Assembly: GCF_031454135.1 (NCBI RefSeq)
Contig: NZ_JAVDQF010000001.1
Span: 930,001-994,000 of the forward strand
Origin: Arthrobacter russicus
GTDB taxonomy: Bacteria; Actinomycetota; Actinomycetes; Actinomycetales; Micrococcaceae
Direction of reading: 5' to 3'
Length of the DNA: 64,000 nt
Part shown: positions 53,221-60,658 of the stretch, in pieces
Layout: each line of letters starts with the position of its first letter
Position numbering within the stretch: position 1 is the stretch's first letter
Translations under genes and position numbers: made by a program
The notes under the pieces: generated by a model
What the model saw: only the letters and a program-made list of their open reading frames with translations
Databases searched by the model: none
What the model was told of the DNA's origin: nothing

Positions 53221-53284
53221 AATCTTGAGGCTCCGGGATCTTGAGGTGCCGGAATCTTGCTGTGCTGGAATTCTGCCGCGCTGG
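53221..53284. repeat. Four tandem decayed 16-bp repeats
   Basis: Units at 53221, 53237, 53253 and 53269: aatcttgaggctccgg, gatcttgaggtgccgg, aatcttgctgtgctgg, aattctgccgcgctgg. Exact 16-bp period with progressive divergence. Confidence 0.8.
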
Positions 53285-53455
53285 GGGCCGGACCGAGTCC
53301 GGTCCAGAGCAGAGCCGGCCTTGGGCGCTGTCGCATGCCGGGCCAGCGCCGGAGTCCGGCGCAGCAGCTGCCCGATCGACGGAGCGACATGGCGGCCAAA
53401 CCAGCCCACCGAGCAGACCGCTCCGGTATCCCGGGGCACTCCGAGCTCGACTCCA

Positions 53456-53515
53456 AATCGAATATATATCCTATTCTAGGTATTGCACTAGAATATATCT
53501 TCTATTATTATTGGT
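53456..53515 (+). promoter_or_regulatory. AT-rich promoter region of the HNH gene
   Basis: 60 bp of about 75% A+T in a GC-rich genome. Inverted repeat TATTCTAG (53472-53479) / CTAGAATA (53488-53495), 8-bp arms, 8-bp spacer; TAGAAT (53489-53494) could be a -10 box. The AT-rich character suggests foreign or H-NS-like silenced DNA. Confidence 0.5.
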
Positions 53516-53517
53516 TC

Positions 53518-55137
53518 ATGGGGGTAGTTGTCAGCACCAGCACATTGACCGATCGGCTCAATGCGGTCCGCGACCTGTTCGGCGAGGTTATTGCCGAGCT
53601 TGAGCACGCCGTCGGACTCATGCCTCCGGTTGAAATCCTCGATGCGGCGGACGACGTGGAGGCGATATCCCGGCAGGCCGGGTACGCCCAGTTGCTTGCC
53701 GCGAAATCGATTGAGGACCAGGTTTTCGCCGATCTGCAGCAGCACAAGCGGTCAGAGTTCCGAAACTGTGCGGAGTTCCTGCAGAGCAGATTGCGGATCC
53801 GCCGGAGCGAGGCCCGCCGGCGGTTGAATCTAGGCGCCGCAGTTTTGCCCCGCCGGACCCTCGTTGGTGAGCCGCTTGACGCCAAGTACCGTTTGCTCAA
53901 TTCGCTTGCTGCGCACGCGGTGACGGATTTGCCGGCCCTCCAGCTGGCAGTAACAGCCCTGGACGAGGCCGCGCTAAAGACCATGTCGAATGCGGAGCAG
54001 GCAACGCACCGGCAAACGGCCATGACGGCCCGTGGCCGGACCCTCGAACTGATGGAATCCAGCCTCGCCGAAGCCTTGACCGACCAGGACCCGGATTTCC
54101 TGACTCCGTTGATCCGCCGGTGGGACACCCTGATCGACCAGGACGGCATGATTCCGGACGAAGCCGAGCTACGGCACCGGCAGGGCCTGTACCGGCGCGA
54201 AACCCGTCGTGGACTCACCCGCTTTGAACTTTGGGCCGACCAGATCCAGACCGAAACCCTACTCACCGTGATGCATGCCGGAAGCAATCCGCGGGCTGGT
54301 GCGGCCAAGAGCCGCCCGCTCGACGCACGCAGTCTGCAACAATTTCATCTGGACACCGTGATCAGCGCGTTGCGCCACGCATTCCGCGATCGGGCGCTTC
54401 CACAAGCCGGCGGCCAGGCGGCGCAACTCATCGCGACCATCGACTATCAATCCTTAGTCGCACAATCACCAGTCGCACAATCACCAGTCGCACAGTCCCC
54501 GGTCGCACAGCCGAAAGACAACCAGCCGGCAGCCGAGGCACCGAGCGTCCAAAGCAAAGCCCGCCTGCAGTTCACCGGCCCGGTGCCGCCCCGCTTGATC
54601 CGACGGCTGGCCTGCGATGCCGGCCTTGTCCCGGCTGTCTTGGCCGGTGATGGCGAAGTGCTCGACCTCGGGCGGAAACGACGGCTCTTCTCCCCCGCGC
54701 AGCGAGCGGCTCTGATCGCCCGGGACAAGGGTTGCGCATTCCCAGGTTGCACCATTCCGGCGAGTTGGTGCGAAGCCCATCACCTCGAACCTTGGCAACA
54801 CGGCGGGACGACCTCGGTAGCCAACGGCGCCCTGCTGTGCTCGCATCACCATCATGTGATCCATCTCGGCGAGTGGCGCATCGAACGCGGGGTCCCCGGG
54901 CCCCGGGCCGAAGCGGAGCCCGGCAGCGAGTCTCACCAAGGCGGGCCTGGCCAAAGCGGGTCCCACCAAGGCGGGCCTGGCCAAAGCGGGTCCGCTGAAA
55001 ATCGCTCCCAGCAGCGCAACCGCGTCACCGACCACGACGTCCGAAGCAATCCGGAGCCGGCATCACTCTGGTTCATCCCCCCGCGCTGGATCGATCCGCA
55101 GCAGACTCCTCGGCAGAATCATTTCCACCAGCTCTGA
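53518..55137 (+). CDS. DUF222/13E12-repeat family HNH endonuclease-like protein
   Basis: 539 aa. N-terminal DUF222 helical region (residues about 60-330) and C-terminal HNH domain with CAFPGCTIPASWCEAHHLEPW and LLCSHHHHVIH, having the zinc Cys pairs and the HH metal site. Similar to the REP13E12 family that is multicopy in actinobacteria; function unknown, perhaps tied to mobile DNA. Contains two in-frame tandem repeats (SPVAQ x4, SHQGGPGQSG x2). ATG 53518 chosen from family-like MGVVVST; long upstream in-frame start would cross the repeats and AT-rich promoter. Confidence 0.87.
   Translation: MGVVVSTSTLTDRLNAVRDLFGEVIAELEHAVGLMPPVEILDAADDVEAISRQAGYAQLLAAKSIEDQVFADLQQHKRSEFRNCAEFLQSRLRIRRSEARRRLNLGAAVLPRRTLVGEPLDAKYRLLNSLAAHAVTDLPALQLAVTALDEAALKTMSNAEQATHRQTAMTARGRTLELMESSLAEALTDQDPDFLTPLIRRWDTLIDQDGMIPDEAELRHRQGLYRRETRRGLTRFELWADQIQTETLLTVMHAGSNPRAGAAKSRPLDARSLQQFHLDTVISALRHAFRDRALPQAGGQAAQLIATIDYQSLVAQSPVAQSPVAQSPVAQPKDNQPAAEAPSVQSKARLQFTGPVPPRLIRRLACDAGLVPAVLAGDGEVLDLGRKRRLFSPAQRAALIARDKGCAFPGCTIPASWCEAHHLEPWQHGGTTSVANGALLCSHHHHVIHLGEWRIERGVPGPRAEAEPGSESHQGGPGQSGSHQGGPGQSGSAENRSQQRNRVTDHDVRSNPEPASLWFIPPRWIDPQQTPRQNHFHQL
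54456..54515 (+). repeat. In-frame 15-bp tandem repeat (SPVAQ) x4
   Basis: Units agtcgcacaatcacc at 54456 and 54471 are identical, 54486 and 54501 differ by 2-6 bases. Codes for SPVAQ repeats in the linker before the HNH domain; copy number may vary between strains. Confidence 0.85.
54931..54990 (+). repeat. In-frame 30-bp tandem repeat (SHQGGPGQSG) x2
   Basis: Two 30-bp units (54931-54960, 54961-54990) differ at one base (third position). Encodes S-H-Q-G-G-P-G-Q-S-G twice in the flexible C-terminal tail of the HNH protein. Confidence 0.88.
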
Positions 55138-55169
55138 ATCACTTCTGGAAGCTCTGGATCACTTCCGGA
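55130..55169. repeat. Two 20-bp tandem repeats at the HNH gene end
   Basis: agctctgaatcacttctgga (55130-55149) and agctctggatcacttccgga (55150-55169) differ at two bases; a third, more decayed unit may follow. They overlap the stop codon of the HNH gene. Confidence 0.75.
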
Positions 55170-55213
55170 AGCTCCGAGCCGGTGAGCGAACGCACCTCCG
55201 GGCCTGCCTCAAT

Positions 55214-55251
55214 CCGCTGGTGTTCGCTGCCAGCACAGCGAACACCAGCGG
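55214..55251 (+). terminator. Perfect 16-bp hairpin after the HNH gene
   Basis: CCGCTGGTGTTCGCTG (55214-55229), loop ccagca, CAGCGAACACCAGCGG (55236-55251). Very stable; lies 77 bp after the HNH stop and 43 bp before the next gene. Confidence 0.75.
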
Positions 55252-55293
55252 TCATCCCTGCACCCGCGATGGCTGCGCTGCTACCCTTGGACC

Positions 55294-55617
55294 ATGCGCA
55301 ATCAGAAGCGGCAAGGCGATCAACTCGCTGCTCTGCGCCGCTTTTTGGGCATTTTCACGGCCCTCGGGCTGTTAGCCGCCGTCGTGCTGCCGTTGCTGGG
55401 CCAACAGCAGGTGCTGACCGTGGCGCTGACTGCCGCCACGGTTGCTGCGCTTGCCGCCGGCCTGGCCATGCTGGTCACCCGGCCAAGCGCCCGACCCGCC
55501 GCCGTACAACTGGTCAATCGTGATTACCCGGGGCCGGAACGGTTCCGCGTCGCCGATGACCCGCAACTTTCTGGGCGCCCGCAACCGAGAGCGCCCAATT
55601 CGTCCTGCTCCGCGTAG
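55294..55617 (+). CDS. Small membrane protein of unknown function (DUF6412-like)
   Basis: 107 aa. Two hydrophobic helices (FLGIFTALGLLAAVVLPLLG and VLTVALTAATVAALAAGLAMLV) flanked by basic residues, then a Pro/Arg-rich cytoplasmic tail. I recognise only a resemblance to short membrane proteins (DUF6412) that neighbour YidC-like genes in Micrococcaceae. Codon pattern fits a real gene and ATG 55294 begins MRNQKRQ. It may assist the insertase next door (inference). Confidence 0.65.
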   Translation: MRNQKRQGDQLAALRRFLGIFTALGLLAAVVLPLLGQQQVLTVALTAATVAALAAGLAMLVTRPSARPAAVQLVNRDYPGPERFRVADDPQLSGRPQPRAPNSSCSA

Positions 55618-55781
55618 CAGGACGTCCCGCAACACTTCCCGACACCTCGCTGCGCGATGCAGTGCCCGGCTGATTCAGTCCGGCGCTGCCGCGAACACCC
55701 CCATATTTCCGCAGCGCGCCACCCGCCGCTGCCCCGGCGTCGGCCAGTCGTCGACCCCGGACGGACTTCAGCGAGGACCTC

Positions 55782-56558
55782 ATGAACATCTATGCTTTTC
55801 CACCCTTGGCCTGGGCCTTGGAAATCGGTTACCAATTCCTGCACTGGCTCAGCGCAGCCCTCACCCCATTGGCCGGAGGCGCCAGCGCCGGCCTCGCCGT
55901 CATCGTGCTCACGATCGTGGTCCGGATGCTGCTGATTCCGGTGGGCCTCTCCCAAGTCCGCGGCGAAATCGGCCGGGCCAGAATTGCTCCGCAGCTGAAG
56001 GAGCTGCAACGAAAGCACGGCAAGAACCCGCAGCTGCTCAGTGAAAAGACCCTGGCGCTGTACAAATCCGAAGGCATTTCGATGTTCGCCGGCATCGGAC
56101 CGGCGCTGCTGCAGACACCGGTTCTGATGGTGGTCTACGGGCTCTTCGTGCTCGGCCAGATTGGCGGGCACAGCAACAGCTTGCTGGAAGCCGGCTTCGG
56201 CGGCGCTCCCCTTGGCCAGTCCCTGATCCAGCTGATCTCCACCGGCGGCTTCCTGGCCGGCGGCTGGATTTATCTGGCAGTCATCGCGGTCATCCTCCTG
56301 GTCGCCGAACTCAACCGGCGCCGGGCGGCCCGGCTCAGTCTGCTCGGACAGTCCCCGGACACTGCGGCTTTGCCGGGCAGCGGCACGCTGAACCGGATGC
56401 TGCCCTGGCTGGCCTACCTCACCGCGGTGACCGCGGTATTCGTCCCGCTCGCGGCAGCGTTGTACCTCATGACGACGACGGTCTGGACTATCGTCGAACG
56501 TGCGCTGCTGCGCCGGGTTCTGACCCCTCATCCGGGGCCAGAGCCCTTGCCTGCCTGA
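55782..56558 (+). CDS. YidC/Oxa1-family membrane insertase paralogue
   Basis: 258 aa with about five membrane helices. Conserved Arg in the hydrophilic groove appears in VVRMLLIPVGLSQVRG; cytoplasmic hairpin with QLKELQRKHGKNPQ and LYKSEGISMFAGIGPALLQTPVLMVVY is diagnostic. No lipoprotein signal peptide. The essential YidC is normally next to rpmH/rnpA; this locus lacks them, so it is likely an accessory insertase. Confidence 0.9.
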   Translation: MNIYAFPPLAWALEIGYQFLHWLSAALTPLAGGASAGLAVIVLTIVVRMLLIPVGLSQVRGEIGRARIAPQLKELQRKHGKNPQLLSEKTLALYKSEGISMFAGIGPALLQTPVLMVVYGLFVLGQIGGHSNSLLEAGFGGAPLGQSLIQLISTGGFLAGGWIYLAVIAVILLVAELNRRRAARLSLLGQSPDTAALPGSGTLNRMLPWLAYLTAVTAVFVPLAAALYLMTTTVWTIVERALLRRVLTPHPGPEPLPA

Positions 56559-56589
56559 GCTGCTCCGGACCGGCTCCGGCGCTGGCGGA

Positions 56590-57792
56590 CTAGCCCAGCT
56601 TGACCTTCGGCTCGCCTGCGGCAGTCAACCCGGTTCCGGCACCTGTGCAGGCACCGCCGGTGCCGGACTGGTACGCCTGGCGCAAGCAGTTGCGCAACGC
56701 CAGCTGACCCCAGTAGTTCGGGTGCAGCGATTCCTGGATGTAGTAATCGCTGAACGCCGTGCTCACGGTACGGATTTCATTGATCCATTCGCTCACGTCG
56801 GAAGCACCCGGACTCTGCCAGCTGCTCAGTGAAGTCTCATTGAGCTTCTTGGTCCCGGTGGCGCACAGTTCACGCCCGGCGAAGAGCTTCGAAACATCCA
56901 GGCTGCTGCCATTGCTCAGCTTCGCGCCGGCCAATCCGGCACTGACCGTCGAGTTGATCGTCGGCAGCGCCGTCCGGGCCGCCCAATCCAAGTCCGCATT
57001 CCAGAATCCGCAGCCATACGTGCTCTGCCGCGAATAGCCGCTTTCCTGGTACGGGATTTTGTCACTGGTAGGCAGCGGCTGGGGGTAGTTCTGCATGACG
57101 ATCCGGTAATCCGAATCCGCGTATCCGGCGTTGGCCATCGCGCTGCGGACGTTTTTCAACCCGGCTGAGATCTTGGCGGCGACGTCGGCGGTGTTAGCCG
57201 GGGTGAAGTTGGCCTTGACCGAGCTGTCGTCCTTGCAATAACTCGGCGACCACGATGAGGAACCGAGGAATTTGGTCACGCAGGTGGTCACCACATCGGC
57301 GAAGTTCAAGTCGTTGCCGCCGATCGAAACCGCGATCGCGGTCACCTTGTTCTGCGCGGCGAAGCGTTGCAACGCGAGCGCTTGGCCGGTGTTGCCTTTG
57401 CCATCGTCGTAGAAGTCCAGGCCAGGTTTGAAGTAGCCCTTCGAGTTCGTGTAAGTGGCAGTTTTCGCCCCGGAACATGCCAGATTGAGCGCGTTCGCCA
57501 CGCCGATCTTGACCTCGGCCGAGGTGGAGCGGTGGCAGCGTTCCGTCGTTTCCCGATCACCGCCGTCCAAGTACGCGCCACTGCCCAGCGCATCGACTTG
57601 CGCCGCCTTCGACGAGTTCCCAGCCCATCTTCCGCCCTCACCGGAAATATAGGAGTCCCCCATGCTCACTACCCAAGATGCGCCCGACGGCGGCGCGGCT
57701 TGGGCCGGAACAGCCAAACCGAGCGAGCCTAGGGCGAGTGCGGAGGCAGCCGCGAGGGCTGCCGCTGAACGGAAAATCGCAGAACTTTTCAT
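56590..57792 (-). CDS. Secreted SGNH/GDSL hydrolase
   Basis: 400 aa. Signal peptide (MKSSAIFRSAAALAAASALA... AQAA). SGNH blocks: GDSYISGEGG (nucleophile Ser), CSGA, IGGNDLNF, and HPNYWGQ (catalytic His). Several Cys likely paired. Resembles actinobacterial secreted lipases/esterases of the SGNH family. Substrate unknown. Divergent from the photolyase gene. Confidence 0.9.
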   Translation of the reverse strand: MKSSAIFRSAAALAAASALALGSLGLAVPAQAAPPSGASWVVSMGDSYISGEGGRWAGNSSKAAQVDALGSGAYLDGGDRETTERCHRSTSAEVKIGVANALNLACSGAKTATYTNSKGYFKPGLDFYDDGKGNTGQALALQRFAAQNKVTAIAVSIGGNDLNFADVVTTCVTKFLGSSSWSPSYCKDDSSVKANFTPANTADVAAKISAGLKNVRSAMANAGYADSDYRIVMQNYPQPLPTSDKIPYQESGYSRQSTYGCGFWNADLDWAARTALPTINSTVSAGLAGAKLSNGSSLDVSKLFAGRELCATGTKKLNETSLSSWQSPGASDVSEWINEIRTVSTAFSDYYIQESLHPNYWGQLALRNCLRQAYQSGTGGACTGAGTGLTAAGEPKVKLG

Positions 57793-57887
57793 CCGGTACC
57801 TGTTCCGACCCTTCGCGTCATTGCGGAGGGTCTGTTCGTCCTTGAACTGACAGTTACTATCCGAGCCGTCTCCAGCTAACCGGAGCC

Positions 57888-57909
57888 TACCGGCAAGTTA
57901 CCGGCGAGT
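57888..57909. repeat. Two 11-bp tandem repeats in the SGNH/photolyase gap
   Basis: taccggcaagt (57888-57898) and taccggcgagt (57899-57909), one difference, in the 160-bp divergent region. Confidence 0.5.
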
Positions 57910-57952
57910 AAACAACTGCCACATATCCCGTGGAGCGGATAGATTCGAATCC

Positions 57953-59383
57953 ATGAAGACTTTGTTGTGGTTGCGCGACGACCTCAGATTGCAGGACAAC
58001 CCGGCGCTGGCGGCGGCCGCTGCTGCCGGCGAGATCGCCGTGGTCTATCTCCTCGACGAAGAATCCCCTGGAATCCGCCCCTTGGGCGGTGCCGCCCGGT
58101 GGTGGCTGCACCATTCATTGGAATCCCTGGCCACCACGCTGGCCGAAGCCGGCGGATCGTTGATCCTGCGCCGTGGCCGAGCCGCGGAGGCGATTCCGGG
58201 ACTCGCCCGGGAAATCGGGGCCGAGGCGGTCTTCTGGAACCGGCGTTACGGCGGTGCCGAGCGTCAGGTCGATGCGCAACTGAAATCCGCACTCCGAACG
58301 GCCGGCCTGCAGGTTGCGAGCTTTCAGGCGAATCTGCTGTTCGAACCGTGGACCATGCAGACCGGGACCGGTGGCCATTACAAGGTTTTCACCCCATTTT
58401 GGCGGGCCTGCCGGGAAGCCGCCGAACCCCGCCCACCGGTCGCGGAGCCCGGCCGGATCCGGGGCATTAGCGCAGCCGGTGACGAATTGGCCGCCTGGCA
58501 GCTGCTGCCCCGGAACCCGGACTGGGCCTCGGAGTTCTCCGGGATCTGGACTCCCGGCGAGCCCGGTGCGCAACGGCGCCTGGCCGAGTTCTTGGATCGC
58601 AACGCCCAGGCTTATGCCGTCGGGCGCGACGAGCCAGGCCTTGAGGCGACCAGCAGGCTCAGCCCGCATCTGCGGTTCGGCGAACTGAGCCCGTTCCAAA
58701 TCTGGTCCGCGCTCCAGGGTTCCCCGGGGATTGCAGCCGAAGACGAACGGACCTTCCGCAGCGAAGTCGGCTGGCGGGAATTCTGTTGGCACTTGCTGTA
58801 CCACCACCCGGATTTGGCCGACCGGAACTACCGGTCGGACTTCGACGCCTTCGCCTGGCAACCGGCTTCGGACGCCGAATTGGCCGCTTGGCAACAAGGG
58901 AACACCGGCTACCCCTTGGTCGACGCCGGAATGCGGCAACTGTGGCAGACCGGTTGGATGCACAACCGGGTACGGATGGTCGTGGCCAGTTTTCTGGTCA
59001 AAAACCTGTTGATCGACTGGCGGGCCGGCGAACAGTGGTTCTGGGACACCCTCGTCGACGCCGATGCCGCCAGCAATCCGGCGAATTGGCAGTGGGTGGC
59101 CGGATCGGGCGCCGACGCCGCACCGTATTTCCGAGTGTTCAATCCGGTCACCCAATCGAAGAAGTTCGACGCCGATGGGAAATATTTGCGCAGCTTCCTC
59201 CCGGAGTTGGCGGGGTTGCCCGCCCCGGTGATCCACGAACCCTGGAAACACCCGACCGCACTCGACGAAATGCCGTTGGACTATCCGGAGCCGTTGGTCG
59301 AGCTCGGCCCCTCCCGGCAGCGCGCGCTCGACGCCTATGCCCGGCTGCGCGACGGGAATGTGCCGGGCGCCGCACCGTCGTAG
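57953..59383 (+). CDS. phrB: CPD class I deoxyribodipyrimidine photolyase
   Basis: 476 aa. Light-driven repair of cyclobutane pyrimidine dimers using FADH-. N-terminal photolyase antenna fold (MKTLLWLRDDLRLQDNPAL) and FAD-binding C-terminal half: TSRLSPHLRFGELSP, GWREFCWHLLYHHPD, YPLVDAGMRQLWQTGWMHNR, DADAASNPANWQWVAGSG (with tryptophans of the electron chain) and FNPVTQSKKFD. ATG 57953. Convergent to the DUF1015 gene. Confidence 0.95.
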   Translation: MKTLLWLRDDLRLQDNPALAAAAAAGEIAVVYLLDEESPGIRPLGGAARWWLHHSLESLATTLAEAGGSLILRRGRAAEAIPGLAREIGAEAVFWNRRYGGAERQVDAQLKSALRTAGLQVASFQANLLFEPWTMQTGTGGHYKVFTPFWRACREAAEPRPPVAEPGRIRGISAAGDELAAWQLLPRNPDWASEFSGIWTPGEPGAQRRLAEFLDRNAQAYAVGRDEPGLEATSRLSPHLRFGELSPFQIWSALQGSPGIAAEDERTFRSEVGWREFCWHLLYHHPDLADRNYRSDFDAFAWQPASDAELAAWQQGNTGYPLVDAGMRQLWQTGWMHNRVRMVVASFLVKNLLIDWRAGEQWFWDTLVDADAASNPANWQWVAGSGADAAPYFRVFNPVTQSKKFDADGKYLRSFLPELAGLPAPVIHEPWKHPTALDEMPLDYPEPLVELGPSRQRALDAYARLRDGNVPGAAPS

Positions 59384-59413
59384 CGCGGCAGCCGGGTCGG
59401 CCGGTGCAGAGCG

Positions 59414-59443
59414 GAGCGCAGCCAATCAGAGCGCAGCCAAATT
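59414..59443. repeat. Two 15-bp tandem repeats overlapping the DUF1015 stop
   Basis: gagcgcagccaatca (59414-59428) and gagcgcagccaaatt (59429-59443) are near-identical. The stop of the convergent DUF1015 gene (59426-59428) is inside the first unit. Confidence 0.5.
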
Positions 59444-60658
59444 GCACAGCACCATGGCGAGTTGCGGTTTCGGCGAAAACGAGGTGGCTTTTTCCGGAAG
59501 GGTCAGATCTGATTGGGCTACCGCCAGCACCTCGTCGAACGACATGCCTTTGAGGATCACCGCAGTGCCACCGGTGACCGCCGCCAGCTCCACCGCGCTC
59601 TCCCAGGCATGCCGGTATTCGAGTTCCGAGGACACCACGTCCAGCAACGGGAAAAGCCGGGAATGCGCCTGCACCACGTCGGGATTCTGGTCTTCGCCGC
59701 CCACCAGATGCCAATAGTTGCCGCCGCCCAGGAGGAACACCGCCTCCGGGTCGAGCAGAAAGCTCGCTTCCGCGGTCGCAGCACTGCAGACCAGCGTTTC
59801 GACTGAACCGGACCAGCCTCTGCGATGCAGCAGATCGGAGACCGATTCCGGAGCCAGATCCGGCACGATCCGGTGGATCGGCCCCAGGGCCAGGGCGGCA
59901 TCCTGGGCATCGATGACCATGGCCAGCACCCGGCCGGGGCCGTGCGGCCGTTCCGGGCCGCACTTGTGCGCGGCATAACGGTGGTGCCCGTCCGCCAGCA
60001 GGGCCGGAACCTCGGAAAGCCCCGAAGTCAGCAGATAGTGCAAGCCGGGATCGGATACCGTCCATAGCCGGTGGTATTCATCCTGCGGACCGAACAACTC
60101 CAGCACCGGCGGTGCTGCGGTCACCGCCCGTACCGCGTCCCGGACCGAGTCGCCGAACGCCTGCACCAACAGCACCGGCTCCACGTCCAGCCTGCCCTCG
60201 TCCACCCGTCGGCAGAACCCGTCCAGGGCGGATTCCACCAAGCCCTCATGCGGCAGCACGCGTCGGTCCACATCGGATGCGCGCAGGTCCAAAGCACCGA
60301 TCACCCCGCGCACCAGCTGACCGGCCACCCGGTATTCATAGATGTAATGCTGCGGCGTGCGGTCTGCGAACAGCACGCCTTCGGCAATCCATTGCCGGAG
60401 TTGGTCCTGTACCAACCCCTGTTCCTGGGCCCAGGAAAGGTGCAGGATGCTCCGCGGATCCCGGCGTTTGAGGATTTCCACGTCGGAATCAGTGGCTTCC
60501 TCGCCGGAAGTACTCAGCAGCAGCGACTGTTTGGCATAGTCGGATTCCGCGAAACGAATTCCGGCGAAGGGCTGCAGAACCGGCCCCGCGGCACTGGATC
60601 TCCCGGACGTGCGACCGCCCGGCTCGAGCGGTTCGAGCGCGATTTCAGGAAGCGACAT
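59426..60658 (-). CDS. DUF1015-family protein
   Basis: 410 aa, cytoplasmic. Contains [13 protein letters not shown], the most conserved segment of DUF1015 proteins, with [14 protein letters not shown] and [14 protein letters not shown]. Function of the family is not established; members are often near serine metabolism genes. Start ATG 60658 lies 14 bp inside the NRPS gene, implying coupling, so it may serve the peptide pathway, perhaps by making a precursor (inference). Confidence 0.8.
   Translation of the reverse strand: MSLPEIALEPLEPGGRTSGRSSAAGPVLQPFAGIRFAESDYAKQSLLLSTSGEEATDSDVEILKRRDPRSILHLSWAQEQGLVQDQLRQWIAEGVLFADRTPQHYIYEYRVAGQLVRGVIGALDLRASDVDRRVLPHEGLVESALDGFCRRVDEGRLDVEPVLLVQAFGDSVRDAVRAVTAAPPVLELFGPQDEYHRLWTVSDPGLHYLLTSGLSEVPALLADGHHRYAAHKCGPERPHGPGRVLAMVIDAQDAALALGPIHRIVPDLAPESVSDLLHRRGWSGSVETLVCSAATAEASFLLDPEAVFLLGGGNYWHLVGGEDQNPDVVQAHSRLFPLLDVVSSELEYRHAWESAVELAAVTGGTAVILKGMSFDEVLAVAQSDLTLPEKATSFSPKPQLAMVLCNLAAL

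Noticed and set aside
53221-53284. CRISPR-like array
   Set aside because: Units are contiguous with no unique spacers and diverge stepwise, so this is a tandem repeat.
57935-57960. Possible tRNA T-loop (gattcgaatcc) before the photolyase gene
   Set aside because: No matching acceptor, anticodon or D stems can be formed around it, and the photolyase start codon overlaps.
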